A stretch of DNA of 64,000 nt from DATAOG01 sp963840925 (GCA_963840925.1 CAWJAY010000027.1:232296-296295); one strand, 5' to 3'. Positions 51,678 to 61,542 are shown, counted from the first letter of the stretch. Made by a program: numbers and translations. Notes: a model not told the origin generated them from the sequence alone.

Positions 51678-52382
51678 GTGAAGCGCTTCTATGGCGAAGT
51701 CGAGGTCGCGAGCGAGGACGAGGGTCACCGCGTGCTGCTCGACCGGCGGCCGCTCCGAACCCCGGCCAAGCGGCCGCTAACGCTGCCGACGGCAGCGCTG
51801 GCCGACGCGACCGCGGCCGAGTGGCGGGCGCAGGACGGGACCATTCGAGCAGCGACCATGCCGCTGACCCGGCTGGCGAGCACGGCCCAGGATCGCCTGC
51901 CCGGCTTACGCGCAGCGGCGGTCGGCGAGCTGATCGGCTACGCCGGCACCGACCTGCTCTGCTACCGGGCGAGCGCGCCGCTCGACCTGATCGAGCGGCA
52001 GGGGCGGATCTGGCAGCCGTTGCTGGAGTGGGCCGCGAGCACCTATGGCGCCCGGCTGAGCGTTACCACCTCGATCTTGCCGGTCGAGCAGCCGGCAGCC
52101 GCCATCGAGCGCGTGCAGGCGGTCGTTGCGGCATTGGCCGACTGGCCGCTCGTGGGCCTGCACGCGGCAACCACCGCGCTTGGATCGGTGGTCCTGGGTC
52201 TCGCGCTCGCCGAGCGCCGGATCGAGGCCGAGCAGGCGCTGGCCGCGAGCCTGCTCGACGAGCTGTTCGAGATCGAGCGGTGGGGCCGCGACGCCGAGGC
52301 CGAGCGCCGACACGCGGCGCTCCGGCGTGATGTCGAGGCGGCGGCAGTCTTTCTCGCAGCGCTCGCGGTCGATGGTCGCTGA
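51678..52382 (+). CDS. ATP12 family F1-ATPase assembly chaperone
   Basis: A 234-residue ATP12-type protein, which in mitochondria and alphaproteobacteria helps assemble the F1 alpha subunit. Begins KRFYGEVEVASEDEGHRVLL with the family block RPLRTPAKRPLTLPT; WEIQDGxI-like motif is seen as EWRAQDGTIRAATMPLTRLA; C-terminal ELFEIERWGRDAEAERRHAAL. The start is GTG 51678. This family is largely restricted to alphaproteobacteria, which supports the taxonomic guess. Confidence 0.9.
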   Translation: MKRFYGEVEVASEDEGHRVLLDRRPLRTPAKRPLTLPTAALADATAAEWRAQDGTIRAATMPLTRLASTAQDRLPGLRAAAVGELIGYAGTDLLCYRASAPLDLIERQGRIWQPLLEWAASTYGARLSVTTSILPVEQPAAAIERVQAVVAALADWPLVGLHAATTALGSVVLGLALAERRIEAEQALAASLLDELFEIERWGRDAEAERRHAALRRDVEAAAVFLAALAVDGR

Positions 52383-52408
52383 GTCGGCAAGGCCGCCCCC
52401 TCGACCTC

Positions 52409-52852
52409 TCAGGGCAGGAGAGGTGCCGCAGCGGGCACGATCGAGCGATAGCCGAAGGGCGGCAAGATCAGGGCTGGGTTGCCGCCGCCGTTGCGGCACT
52501 CGGTCGGCCGGGCGCCTGGCGCGGCGCAACCGATCGGCGCCGGAGTGTTCGCCGCCGCCGGCTCGATCCCCGTCGGATCGATCTCGAGCGGGCTGTGCCC
52601 GGGCTCCGGCCTGACTTCGGGCAGGGCCCAGATCTCGGGGAGCTGCGGCAGCACCATGCGACCGTTGGCCGCCGCCTCGCTGATCTCGCCCCGCCGGTCC
52701 TCCTTAACCGCCAGGCCGGCCTCCGCGGCGTACCGGATCTGCCGGTCGGCGCTCGCCTGGAACGGCACGGACGATCGGGGCGCGATCTGAAAACAAGCTC
52801 CGAGCAGAGCGAGCGCACCCAAGATGGCAATGGTTCTGAGCGAGCGGTCCAT
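52409..52852 (-). CDS. Putative lipoprotein of unknown function
   Basis: A 147-residue protein with a lipoprotein signal: MDRSLRTIAILGALALLGAC, with the lipobox Cys at residue 20. The rest is Pro/Ala/Glu-rich without a recognised domain; three Cys near the C-terminal half may be exported. Start ATG 52852 puts the signal at the N-terminus; an ATG at 52867 is also in frame. Confidence 0.6.
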   Translation of the reverse strand: MDRSLRTIAILGALALLGACFQIAPRSSVPFQASADRQIRYAAEAGLAVKEDRRGEISEAAANGRMVLPQLPEIWALPEVRPEPGHSPLEIDPTGIEPAAANTPAPIGCAAPGARPTECRNGGGNPALILPPFGYRSIVPAAAPLLP

Positions 52853-53063
52853 GCGCGGCGATCCCATCGGCCCGGCGGCGAACGTCGGGGTCCGGGAACC
52901 TCATGGACGGTCGGGGTTAACAAATCCTTGTGCCTGCCCCGGGCGAAGGCCGCAGGAGAGCACTGAACGGGCGGGCGGCGCGGTTGCAAGCTCACGGCTC
53001 AGTTGTGAAATCCTCCGAGTTTGGGCGAGCGTGCCGCGTGCGTGCCCCCCAAAGGTTGGATCG

Positions 53064-53174
53064 ATGCCCGCCCACTCCTCGAAGCTCGTGGCAGCCTTGG
53101 GGGTCTGGATCATGCTCGGCCTGCTGGCGGATCTGGCGGTCTTGGAGAGCGTCGTGCTGCGGCGGCTGAAGTGA
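53064..53174 (+). CDS. Possible small single-span membrane protein
   Basis: A 36-codon frame with one hydrophobic helix (LVAALGVWIMLGLLADLAVL) and a basic end (RRLK). AAAGG lies about 9 nt before ATG 53064. No family is recognised; such a short frame can be chance. Confidence 0.3.
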   Translation: MPAHSSKLVAALGVWIMLGLLADLAVLESVVLRRLK

Positions 53175-53200
53175 TCTGAGGCGGCCGACGGCGCGCGATC

Positions 53201-53748
53201 ATGCTCATCGAGACCGAGCGCCTGCGGCTCCAGCCGCTCGCCGTCGAGGACGCGCCGGCGCTTGCGCGGTTGTTTGCTGGCGATTGGGAGGCGATCAAGC
53301 AGACCGGCCGGATGCCCTACCCGCCAACCGAGGCAGCGCTCGGACGCTGGCTGCGGGCGTATGTCGCGCCGGCCAGCCATTCGTTCCTGATCACCGGGCG
53401 CCGGGACCGCCTGCCGATCGGCGGCATCGGCTTCGGCGGCCGGGGCGGCGCCGCCGAACTGGGCTACGCGCTCGGCCGGCGGTTCTGGGGGCGGGGCTAC
53501 GCGACCGAGAGCGTCCGCGCGATGGCGACACACGCCTCCTCGGTTGGCTATCGCGTGCTCGAGGCCTTCTGCTTCATCGAGAATCCGGCCTCGGTGCGGG
53601 TGCTCGAGAAGGCGGGGTCACCGACCTCGGCGTGTTCGAACGGAATTATCCGGAGCGCGGCGGCCTGCGGCGGGTGCGCCGGTTCGCGCTGCGGCTGGCC
53701 TTCACCCGCTCGGACGCTCGAGCCCAGCCGGACCTTCGCGACCGCTGA
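53201..53748 (+). CDS. GNAT family N-acetyltransferase (RimJ/RimL-type, one frameshift)
   Basis: Starts MLIETERLRLQPLAVEDAPA, with acetyl-CoA-binding blocks LGYALGRRFWGRGYATESVR and FCFIENPASVRVLEKAG. After a one-base loss in the GGGG run near 53615 the frame continues VTDLGVFERNYPERGG to TGA 53748. With the base restored the protein has about 182 residues, normal for the group. The substrate is unknown. Confidence 0.78.
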
Positions 53749-53790
53749 CGATCCGGCTATGCTGGTCCCGCTCGAGGGAGGAACCGGATC

Positions 53791-54810
53791 ATGGACTATC
53801 GCAAGCTCGGTTGCAGCGGCCTCAAGGTGTCGCCGCTCTGCCTTGGCACGATGATGTTCGGCGGGCCGACCGACGAACCGGCCTCAGCCCGGATCATCGC
53901 GCGCGCCAAGGACGCGGGCATCAACTTCATCGACACCGCGGACGCCTACGTCGAAGGCCGCTCGGAGGAGATCGTCGGCCGGGCGATCCGGGCCGGGCGC
54001 GACGACTGGGTGCTGGCGACCAAGATGTGCAACGCCATGGGCCCGGGGCCCAACCAGGCCGGGCTGTCGCGGCGTTGGATGTTCCAGGCCTGCGAGCGCT
54101 CGCTGGCCCGGCTCGGGACCGACTGGATCGACATCATGTACCTGCACAAGGAAGATCACGCCACGCCGCTCGAGGAGACGGTCGCGGCGATCGCCGATCT
54201 GATCCGGTCGGGCAAGCTGCGCTATTTCGGCCTCTCGAACTACCGCAGCTGGCGCTTGGCCGAGATCTGCAATCTCTGCGACCGCTACGGCATTGGCCGG
54301 CCGATCGTCAGCCAGCCCTACTACAATGCGATGAACCGGATGCCCGAGGTCGAGCATCTGCCGGCCTGCGGCTATTACGGCCTCGGCGTCGTGCCCTACA
54401 GCCCGCTCGCGCGGGGCGTGCTCACCGGCAAGTACGATCCGGACATCCCGCCGCCCGCGGGCACCCGCGGCGGCCGTCAGGACATGCGCATGATGCAGAC
54501 CGAGTGGCGGCGCGAGTCGCTGCTGATCGCCCAGGAGATCAGGCGCCACGCCGAGGCCAAAGGGATCAGCCCGGTCCAGTTCGCATTCGCCTGGGTGCTC
54601 AACAATCGACTGGTGACCGCGGCGATCGCCGGGCCGCGCACGCTGGAGCAGTTCGAGGCTTACCTGCCCGCGCTCGACTACCGGTTCGACCCCGACGACG
54701 AGGCGCTGGTCGACAGCCTGGTCGCGAGTGGCCATCCCTCGACCCCCGGCTTCAACGATCCGGCCTACCCGATCGAGGGCCGCCCGACCTGGACTAGCGC
54801 GAGCGCCTGA
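53791..54810 (+). CDS. Aldo/keto reductase
   Basis: A 339-residue NADPH-dependent (alpha/beta)8-barrel oxidoreductase. Catalytic Asp and Tyr are in FIDTADAYVEGRSEE, Lys in VLATKM and His in IMYLHKEDH; the nucleotide-binding C-terminal part (SPVQFAFAWVLNNRLVTAAI) is typical. It starts 42 nt after the GNAT gene, with AGGGAGGA upstream of the ATG. Confidence 0.9.
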   Translation: MDYRKLGCSGLKVSPLCLGTMMFGGPTDEPASARIIARAKDAGINFIDTADAYVEGRSEEIVGRAIRAGRDDWVLATKMCNAMGPGPNQAGLSRRWMFQACERSLARLGTDWIDIMYLHKEDHATPLEETVAAIADLIRSGKLRYFGLSNYRSWRLAEICNLCDRYGIGRPIVSQPYYNAMNRMPEVEHLPACGYYGLGVVPYSPLARGVLTGKYDPDIPPPAGTRGGRQDMRMMQTEWRRESLLIAQEIRRHAEAKGISPVQFAFAWVLNNRLVTAAIAGPRTLEQFEAYLPALDYRFDPDDEALVDSLVASGHPSTPGFNDPAYPIEGRPTWTSASA

Positions 54811-54942
54811 TCCCAATTAGCGCTCTGGCCGGCGACCGGCTCGGCGCCCCGCGGCTGCGGCTCGCGGCCTTGCGCCAAGCGCGGGTTTCGCGGTAGTCAC
54901 TGCGCCGAGCGCGCGAGCACGTCGCCCTACCGGATCGCTCCC

Positions 54943-55845
54943 ATGACCCCGCTGCCCGTCATCCTGGCCCGCGACCTCGAGAAGTCGTACGGCCAGGTCC
55001 AGGCCGTGCGCGGCATCGACTTCGAGGTCGAGCCCGGCCAATGCGTCGGCCTGCTCGGGCCCAACGGCGCCGGCAAGACCACGACCATGCGCATGATCAT
55101 GGGCCTGACGAGGCCGAGCGGCGGCGAGCTCACGGTGTTCGGCGTGCCGGTCGAGGCGATCCGGCGCGAGCACAAGGCCAGGATCGGCCTCGTGCCCCAG
55201 GACAACAACCTCGATCCCGATCTGTCGGTGCGCCAGAACCTCGAGGTCTACGGGCGTTACTTCGGCCTGCCGTCGGCGGTGATCGCCGAGCGGATCCCGG
55301 CGCTGCTGGCCTTCCTGCAGCTCGGCGACCGGGCCGCGGCCGGCGTCAACCAGCTGTCCGGCGGCATGAAGCGGCGCCTGGTGATCGCCCGCGCCCTGAT
55401 CAGCAACCCCGAGCTGGTGATCCTCGACGAGCCGACCACCGGCCTCGATCCGCAGGCCCGGGTGATGATCTGGAAACGGCTGCTCGATCTCCGAACCCAG
55501 GGCAAAACCCTGCTTCTGACCACGCACTACATGGACGAGGCCGAGCGGCTCTGCGACGACATCATCGTGATCGACCAGGGCCGGATCCTCGATCGCGGGC
55601 CGCCTCACGAGCTGATCGACCGCCACGTCAAAGGCCACGTCTTCGAGGTCCGCAAGCCGCTGCCGGCCGGCTTCCGTGACGGCCGCTTCGAGCACGAGGA
55701 TATCGGCGACGCGATCCTCTATTACGTCGAGACGCCGCGAAGCTTCCTCGAGGACCTGCCCGAGGAGGTGATCTACTGGCACCGCCAGGCCAACCTCGAG
55801 GACGTCTTCCTGCGGCTCACCGGCCGCGCGCTGCGAGAGAACTGA
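54943..55845 (+). CDS. ABC transporter ATP-binding protein (NodI-like)
   Basis: A 300-residue ATPase of the NodI/DrrA type. Walker A GPNGAGKTT, Q-loop GLVPQDNNLD, signature NQLSGGMKRRLVIARAL, Walker B LVILDEPTTGLDPQ and H-loop LTTHYMDEAERL. The C-terminal extension (EVIYWHRQANLEDVFLRLTG) is usual for exporter ATPases. It overlaps its permease by one base. NodI proteins in rhizobia export Nod factors; here the substrate is unknown and no nod genes are near. Confidence 0.9.
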   Translation: MTPLPVILARDLEKSYGQVQAVRGIDFEVEPGQCVGLLGPNGAGKTTTMRMIMGLTRPSGGELTVFGVPVEAIRREHKARIGLVPQDNNLDPDLSVRQNLEVYGRYFGLPSAVIAERIPALLAFLQLGDRAAAGVNQLSGGMKRRLVIARALISNPELVILDEPTTGLDPQARVMIWKRLLDLRTQGKTLLLTTHYMDEAERLCDDIIVIDQGRILDRGPPHELIDRHVKGHVFEVRKPLPAGFRDGRFEHEDIGDAILYYVETPRSFLEDLPEEVIYWHRQANLEDVFLRLTGRALREN

Positions 55846-56627
55846 TGTCCCAGGCCATCGCGATCGCGTCCCACTCGCTCGCGGTCTGCCACCGCCAGTA
55901 CCTGGTCTGGCGCAAGCTGATCTGGGCGTCGCTGACCACGAACGTCGCCAATCCCTTGCTGTTCCTGTTCGCGTTCGGCTTCGGGCTCGGCGCCGTGATC
56001 AGCGACATGGGCGGGCTCAGCTATCTCGCCTTCGTGGTCCCGGGCATGATGGCGTACTCGGCGATGTTCGCGGCGAGCTTCGAGACCACGATCGGCTCCT
56101 ATGCCCGCTTCAACATGCTCAAGACCTGGGATGCGGTGCTCGCGACCCCGGTGAGCCTGATGGAGCTCTTGCTCGGCGAGGCGCTCTGGGCCGCGGCCAA
56201 GGCGCTGTTCTCGGCGGTCTGCGTGCTGGTGGTCGGGGCGCTCTGGGGCGGCATCAACTCGCTCGGGGGCGCGCTGTTGAGCCTGCCGCTGATCTTCATC
56301 GCAAGCTTCGCCTTCGCCGCCTGCGGCCTGGCTGCGACCGCCCATGCCAAGACCTGGGAGTTCTTCAGCTATTTCTTCACCTTCTGGGTCACGCCGATGT
56401 TCGTGTTCTCGGGCGTGTTCTTCGGCGTCGACCGGTTCCCGGACTACGTCCAGCCGATCGCCTGGGTGTTGCCGATGACCCATCTGATCGGGGTAGTGCG
56501 GCCGCTGACCGCGGGTCAGGAGCTGGAGCTGTCCACGAGCCTCGGCCACATCGGCTACCTGGTGGCACTCGGCGCCGTGGCCTTCGGGCTCGCTTACCGC
56601 CGCCTGCGCATCCGCCTGTTTGACTGA
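55845..56627 (+). CDS. ABC-2 type transporter permease (NodJ-like)
   Basis: A 260-residue permease with six predicted membrane helices (about residues 33-55, 62-84, 105-135, 142-165, 172-190 and 230-250). Motifs NPLLFLFAFGFGLGAVIS and TPMFVFSGVFFGVDRFPDYV match the ABC-2/NodJ family. It forms an exporter with the ATPase encoded directly upstream. Confidence 0.88.
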   Translation: MSQAIAIASHSLAVCHRQYLVWRKLIWASLTTNVANPLLFLFAFGFGLGAVISDMGGLSYLAFVVPGMMAYSAMFAASFETTIGSYARFNMLKTWDAVLATPVSLMELLLGEALWAAAKALFSAVCVLVVGALWGGINSLGGALLSLPLIFIASFAFAACGLAATAHAKTWEFFSYFFTFWVTPMFVFSGVFFGVDRFPDYVQPIAWVLPMTHLIGVVRPLTAGQELELSTSLGHIGYLVALGAVAFGLAYRRLRIRLFD

Positions 56628-56694
56628 TCCTCCGGCGCGGGCCGGGCGTTCGTCCCTATATGAGCTCGCGTGGGACCGGGAGAGGGGAGCCGCC

Positions 56695-57861
56695 ATGACC
56701 GCATGCATCGTCGGCTGGAGTCATACGCCGTTCGGCCGGCACGAGCAGGAAGACGTCGAATCGCTGATCGTCAAGGTCGCGGGCGCGGCCGTCAGCGATG
56801 CCGGGCTCGGGATCGAGGACATCGACGAGATCGTGCTCGGCCACTACGGCGGCGGCTTCAGCCCGCAGGGCTTCACGAGCTCCCTGGTGCTGCAGGCCGA
56901 CGACGCCTGGCGGTTCAAGCCGGCGACCCGCGTGGAGAACGCCTGCGCCACCGGCTCGGCCGCGATCCATCAGGGGCTGAAGTCGATCGCCGGCCATAAG
57001 GCGCGCTTCGTGCTCGTGGTCGGGGTCGAGAAGATGACCGATCTGGCCGGCCCCGAAATCGCCGACGCGCTGCTCTCCGCCGCCTATCTCAAGGAGGAGA
57101 GCGCGATCGAGGGCGGCTTCGCCGGCGTCTTCGGCCAGATCGCCCAGCGCTATTTTCAGCGCCACGGCGATCAGTCGGACGCGCTCGCCGCGATCGCCGC
57201 CAAGAACCACAAGAACGGCTGCGCCAACCCGCTGGCCCAGCTCAGGAAGGATTTGGGCTTCGAGTTCTGCCGCACCGTGTCGGAGAAAAACCCGCTGGTT
57301 GCCGGCCCGTTGCGCCGGACCGACTGCTCGCTGGTCTCGGACGGGGCCGCCGCTCTGGTGCTGACCGACGTCGAGACCGCGCTCCGGATGCCAAAGGCGG
57401 TCCTGCTGCGCGCCGCCGTCCAGGTCAACGACTTCCTGCCCATGAGCCGGCGCGACATCACGCTGTTCGAAGGTTGTGCCGAGGCCTGGAAGCGAGCATT
57501 GAAAAGTGCCGACATCGGATTGGAAAATCTGGACTTTGTCGAGACCCACGACTGTTTCACGATCGCCGAGCTGCTGGAGTACGAGGCGATGGGCCTGACC
57601 GAGCGCGGCCAGGGCGCGCGCGCCGCGCTCGAGGGCTGGACCCAGAAGGACGGCCGGCTGCCGGTCAACCCGTCGGGCGGGCTGAAGGCCAAGGGGCATC
57701 CGATCGGCGCCACCGGCGTCTCGATGCACGTGCTCGGCGCGATGCAGCTGACCGGCACGGCCGGCGAGATGCAGATCAAGGGCGCGAAGCTCGGCGGCAT
57801 CTTCAACATGGGCGGCGCCGCGGTCGCGAACTACGTCTCAATTCTCGAACCACTGCGTTAG
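56695..57861 (+). CDS. Thiolase family protein (acetyl-CoA acetyltransferase)
   Basis: A 388-residue thiolase. The nucleophile Cys is in VENACATGSAAIHQG (about residue 86), and the catalytic His in GGLKAKGHPIGATGVS near the C-terminus. The usual second Cys in the last CxGGG motif is replaced by NMGGAAVANYVSIL, as in the SCP2-like thiolase subgroup. ATG 56695 with GAGAGGGGAGC is chosen; an in-frame start at 56620 would overlap the permease gene. It may work in fatty-acid or branched-chain degradation. Confidence 0.88.
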   Translation: MTACIVGWSHTPFGRHEQEDVESLIVKVAGAAVSDAGLGIEDIDEIVLGHYGGGFSPQGFTSSLVLQADDAWRFKPATRVENACATGSAAIHQGLKSIAGHKARFVLVVGVEKMTDLAGPEIADALLSAAYLKEESAIEGGFAGVFGQIAQRYFQRHGDQSDALAAIAAKNHKNGCANPLAQLRKDLGFEFCRTVSEKNPLVAGPLRRTDCSLVSDGAAALVLTDVETALRMPKAVLLRAAVQVNDFLPMSRRDITLFEGCAEAWKRALKSADIGLENLDFVETHDCFTIAELLEYEAMGLTERGQGARAALEGWTQKDGRLPVNPSGGLKAKGHPIGATGVSMHVLGAMQLTGTAGEMQIKGAKLGGIFNMGGAAVANYVSILEPLR

Positions 57862-57879
57862 ACCCCGGCGCGGCTCCTG

Positions 57880-59055
57880 ATGGACTCCGGTCGGGCGGCG
57901 CGCCGGTTCCAGGCGCGCGCCGGGGTGGCCGCGGTCTTTGGGCTCAACGGCTTCGGCTATGGCAGCTGGGTGCCGCGGATCGCCGAAATCCAGCAACAGC
58001 TGACCTTGAGCGAGGGGCAACTCGGGCTCGCGCTGTTCATGGCCGCGATTGGCGCGCTGCTCGCGATGCCGCTCGCGGGCGCTGCTGCCCATCGCCACGG
58101 CAGCCGGGCGGCGAGCGCGGTCACGATCGCGGCCTACGGGCTTTGTCTGCCCGGCCTGGCACTCGCGCCCGGGCCGCTCTGGCTGGGCGGTGCCCTGTTC
58201 CTGCTCGGGGCATCGTCGGGCGCGCTGGATGTCTCGATGAACGCGCAGGGCGTGGCCGTGGAGAAGCATCACTGGCGGCCGATCATGGCCTCGCTGCACG
58301 GGATGTTCAGCCTCGGCGCGATGCTCGGGGCCGGCGCCACCGGCCTGATTGCAACGCTCGGGATCGAACTCCTGCCGCATCTGCTCGGGATCGGCGCGCT
58401 AACGGTCGGGGTCGGCCTCACCGCCTGCCGACCGATGCTGCCGCTGGCCGTCGAGGGCGGCGCTGCCGGGCCCGGCTTCGCGCGGCCTTCGGTCGCCCTG
58501 CTGCTGCCCGGGCTCGTGGCGCTCGCGGGCCTGTTGTCGGAGGGCGCGATCGGCGACTGGAGTGCGGTCTACCTCAGCGCCGGCCTCGGCGCCGGCACGA
58601 CGATGGCGGCCACGGCGTTTGCCGCCTTCTCGCTGGCGATGGCCGGCGGCCGGTTCACCGGCGACCGGCTGGTCGCCAGGCTGGGCGGTGATCTGGTGGT
58701 GCGCGCGGGCGGCGCGCTCGCGGCCTGCGGGCTGGGCCTCACGCTCGCGATCGGCGAGCCCGCGATCGCGGTTTTCGGCTTCGGCCTGGTCGGCGCCGGC
58801 CTGTCCTGCGTCTTTCCGGTCGTGCTGTCGTCGGCGGCGCGGACGCCGGGCGTGGCACCGAGCGCCGCGATCGCCGCCGTCTGTACGGTCGGCTACGTCG
58901 GCTTTCTGATCGGCCCGCCGGCGATCGGCGGGCTCGCCGAGCTGATCGGCCTGCCGCGCGCGCTTGGCCTCGTGGCCCTGCTCTGCGCGCTGATCGCCCT
59001 GCTCGGCAGCCGGCCGCCGGCTCAGCCCGAGCCTAGTCCAAGGCGGAGCTCCTGA
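57880..59055 (+). CDS. MFS transporter
   Basis: A 391-residue major facilitator with about 11-12 helices. Similar to YbjJ-like transporters: FGYGSWVPRIAEIQQQLTLS near residue 25, GALDVSMNAQGVAVEKHH near residue 115 and a C-terminal half with GDWSAVYLS. The substrate is unknown. It overlaps the convergent MBL-fold gene by 34 nt at their 3' ends. Confidence 0.85.
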   Translation: MDSGRAARRFQARAGVAAVFGLNGFGYGSWVPRIAEIQQQLTLSEGQLGLALFMAAIGALLAMPLAGAAAHRHGSRAASAVTIAAYGLCLPGLALAPGPLWLGGALFLLGASSGALDVSMNAQGVAVEKHHWRPIMASLHGMFSLGAMLGAGATGLIATLGIELLPHLLGIGALTVGVGLTACRPMLPLAVEGGAAGPGFARPSVALLLPGLVALAGLLSEGAIGDWSAVYLSAGLGAGTTMAATAFAAFSLAMAGGRFTGDRLVARLGGDLVVRAGGALAACGLGLTLAIGEPAIAVFGFGLVGAGLSCVFPVVLSSAARTPGVAPSAAIAAVCTVGYVGFLIGPPAIGGLAELIGLPRALGLVALLCALIALLGSRPPAQPEPSPRRSS

Positions 59056-59900
59056 TAGCTGAGCGTCCTCGTGGGCAGGTCGATCGTGAGCAGGTCCTCG
59101 CCGATCACGACCGGGCCGGCGAAATCGGCTTGAACCTCGCGCAGCAGCGCCTCGCGGTCGAACTCGACCGGGACGAAGTGGTTCAGCGCGAGCATCGCCG
59201 CACCGGCGCGGGCCGCAACCTTGCCGACCTCGGAGGAGAGGGTGTGATAGGCGGCGACGTTCTCGAAGCCCTGATCGGTCCGGCCGCCACGTCGTGCCTG
59301 CATTGCCTCGTGGAGAAAACACTCGTGGATCAGCAGATCGACGCCCGCGGCTGCGCGCACGAGGTTGTCGCAGACCCGGGTGTCGCCTGAGAACGCCGCC
59401 TGGCAGCCGGCGGTCGCAAACCGGAAGCCGAACGCGGGCACGACCGGCCGATGATCGACCTCGAACGCCGTGATCCGCACGCCGTCCGCGTCCCAGATCG
59501 TGCCGGCCTCGAACTCGACGATCTCGAGCTCGAGGCCAGCGGTCGAGGGCCGGCGCTCCCAGGCGATCCGCTGTTCCCGCTCGCGCTGCCAGACCGCCAT
59601 CGTCGCCTCGGCAAAAGCGCGCGTGCCGACGGGCCCGAAGATCCGCTGCGGCTGGTCGCGGCCCTGGTGCCAGCCGGAGACGATCAGCTGGTAGAGGTCG
59701 ACCAGATGGTCGGAGTGCAGATGGGTGAGCAGCAGCGCATCGACCGCGGCGCCTGAGCTGCCCGCCTCGACCAGCCGCTGGGTCACCCCCGAGCCGCAGT
59801 CGATCAGAAAGCTCCGGCCGCCGGCCCGGACCAGGCTGGCCGGCCCGAACCGGCGCGGGCTGACCTGCGGGCAGCCGGTGCCGAGCAACGTGATGCGCAT
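59022..59900 (-). CDS. MBL-fold metallo-hydrolase (RNase Z-like)
   Basis: A 292-residue metallo-beta-lactamase-fold protein. Metal motif THLHSDHLVDL (HxHxDH), FSGDTRVCD and the late NHFVP His are present. The start MRITLLGTGCPQVSPRRFGP resembles ribonuclease Z and arylsulfatase-type MBL enzymes; the RNase Z exosite is not evident, so only the fold is certain. Confidence 0.83.
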   Translation of the reverse strand: MRITLLGTGCPQVSPRRFGPASLVRAGGRSFLIDCGSGVTQRLVEAGSSGAAVDALLLTHLHSDHLVDLYQLIVSGWHQGRDQPQRIFGPVGTRAFAEATMAVWQREREQRIAWERRPSTAGLELEIVEFEAGTIWDADGVRITAFEVDHRPVVPAFGFRFATAGCQAAFSGDTRVCDNLVRAAAGVDLLIHECFLHEAMQARRGGRTDQGFENVAAYHTLSSEVGKVAARAGAAMLALNHFVPVEFDREALLREVQADFAGPVVIGEDLLTIDLPTRTLSYQELRLGLGSG

Positions 59901-60041
59901 GCGCGCATCCTAGCAGCGCCTCGACGGCAATCCGAAGCGTCACTTCGCGATCGCCGGCCCTTACTCCTCCTTCGAACGTCCTGGCCCTCGGTCGTGGCTG
60001 GCTCTATCCTCGCATCCGGGGGCGGCGCGAGGGCCAGCGGC

Positions 60042-61028
60042 ATGGCGGCCAGAGTCGTGTTGATCAGCACCGGCGGGACGATCGCCTCGCGCTTCGATGC
60101 GCGCTCCGGCCGGACCCTGGCGTCTGCCCGCGGTCAGGACCTGCTGACGCAGGCGCCGGAGCTGGCGGCGATCTGCGAGCTGGAGATCGACGACTTCGCG
60201 ACCGTTCCGAGCTTCGACATGTCGGTCGAGCTCGCATTCGGCCTTGCCCAGCGGGTCAACCGGCACCTCGCCCGTGCCGAGGTCGCGGGCGTGGTCGTGA
60301 CCCATGGCACCGATACCATGGAGGAGAGCTGCTATCTGGCCGACCTCCTGCTCGAATCCGACAAGCCCGCAGTGTTCACCGGCGCCCAGCGGCCGCACGA
60401 CGATCCGCTGCCCGACGGCCCCAGGAACCTGCTCTGCGCGGTGCGGACCGCGGTCGCACCGGAGGCTGCCGGGCTCGGCGCCCTGATCTGCTTTGCCGAT
60501 CAGATCCACGCTGCGCGCGACGTGACCAAGATCAGCGCGAGCGCGCTCGCCGCCTTCCAGTCCTACGACCGGGGCGCCCTCGGCGAGGTCGACGGCGGCA
60601 AGATGATCCTGCACCGCCGCCCGACGCGGCGTCGGCGCTTCCGGCTCGACCGGCTGCCGCCGCTCCAGGTGCCGCTGTTCCGGCTGAGCCTCGGTTTCGA
60701 TGTCCGGATCGTGGAAATGGCGCTCGATCTCGGCCTGGATGGCCTCGTGATCGAGGCCTTCGGGCGCGGCAACGGGCCGGCCGCGCTGGTGCCGGTGGTC
60801 GAGCGCGCAGTCGGGATCGGGCTGCCGGTCGTGATCGCCTCGCGTTGCCCGATGGGCCGGGTCGAGCCGATCTACGGCAACGGCGGCGGCAAGGACCTGC
60901 TCGATGCCGGCGCAATCTTCGCGGGCGACCTCAAGGGGCTCAAGGCGCGCCTGCTGCTGATGGTGCTGCTGGCGGCACCAGACACCAAGGGGCGGATCCG
61001 CGAGACGTTTGCAGAGCTGGCGCCTTGA
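60042..61028 (+). CDS. Asparaginase
   Basis: A 328-residue L-asparaginase-family enzyme that hydrolyses asparagine to aspartate and ammonia. Both active-site blocks are present: LISTGGTIASRF (nucleophile Thr) and VVTHGTDTMEE (Thr/Asp pair). GNGGGKDLLDAGAIFAGDL near the C-terminus is typical. No signal peptide, so probably cytoplasmic. ATG 60042 (MAARVV) is used; the frame is open upstream. Confidence 0.9.
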   Translation: MAARVVLISTGGTIASRFDARSGRTLASARGQDLLTQAPELAAICELEIDDFATVPSFDMSVELAFGLAQRVNRHLARAEVAGVVVTHGTDTMEESCYLADLLLESDKPAVFTGAQRPHDDPLPDGPRNLLCAVRTAVAPEAAGLGALICFADQIHAARDVTKISASALAAFQSYDRGALGEVDGGKMILHRRPTRRRRFRLDRLPPLQVPLFRLSLGFDVRIVEMALDLGLDGLVIEAFGRGNGPAALVPVVERAVGIGLPVVIASRCPMGRVEPIYGNGGGKDLLDAGAIFAGDLKGLKARLLLMVLLAAPDTKGRIRETFAELAP

Positions 61029-61082
61029 AGCCCACTGCGATCGGTTGAACACGCGCCGCGCGCGCAGCAAGTGGAGAAGACC

Positions 61083-61517
61083 ATGGCCGCGACCGCCGAG
61101 ACGATGAGCAAGCCCGCCCAGCCGCTCGATCCGAGCTTCCCCAAAGGCCCGTTCACGATCGCCAGCGCCAAGGGCGCCAAGTGGCGGGTCGGGCTGCGGC
61201 CGCATTTCGAGTACCGCGACCTTGGCATCGACCGGGCGACCGAGGGCAAGGTCCTGGCTCAGGTGATCCGCGCCCGGCAGGCCTGTGACGGGCCCGGCGA
61301 TGAGCACACCCACGCGCTCGATTTCCAGATGGTCTATGTCCTCAAAGGTTGGATGAAGACCCGGTTTGAAGGCGAGGGCGAGCGCACCCTCCAGGCCGGC
61401 GACTGCATGTACCAGCGGCCCGGGATCGCGCATCGGGTGCTGGGCTACTCCGACGATCTCGAGGTGCTGGAGATCACGATCCCGGCCGATTTCGAGACCG
61501 ACACCACGGCGCCCTGA
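61083..61517 (+). CDS. Cupin domain-containing protein
   Basis: A 144-residue single-domain cupin. Motif 1 (HTHALDFQMVYVLKGWMKTR) and motif 2 (GDCMYQRPGIAHRVLGYSDD) supply the His/Glu-type metal ligands, though Glu is not in the standard place. Function unknown. Good GTGGAG ribosome binding site; 54 nt after the asparaginase gene, so perhaps co-transcribed. Confidence 0.82.
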   Translation: MAATAETMSKPAQPLDPSFPKGPFTIASAKGAKWRVGLRPHFEYRDLGIDRATEGKVLAQVIRARQACDGPGDEHTHALDFQMVYVLKGWMKTRFEGEGERTLQAGDCMYQRPGIAHRVLGYSDDLEVLEITIPADFETDTTAP

Positions 61518-61542
61518 ACGGCGCCGGACGGCTTCTCCGCGC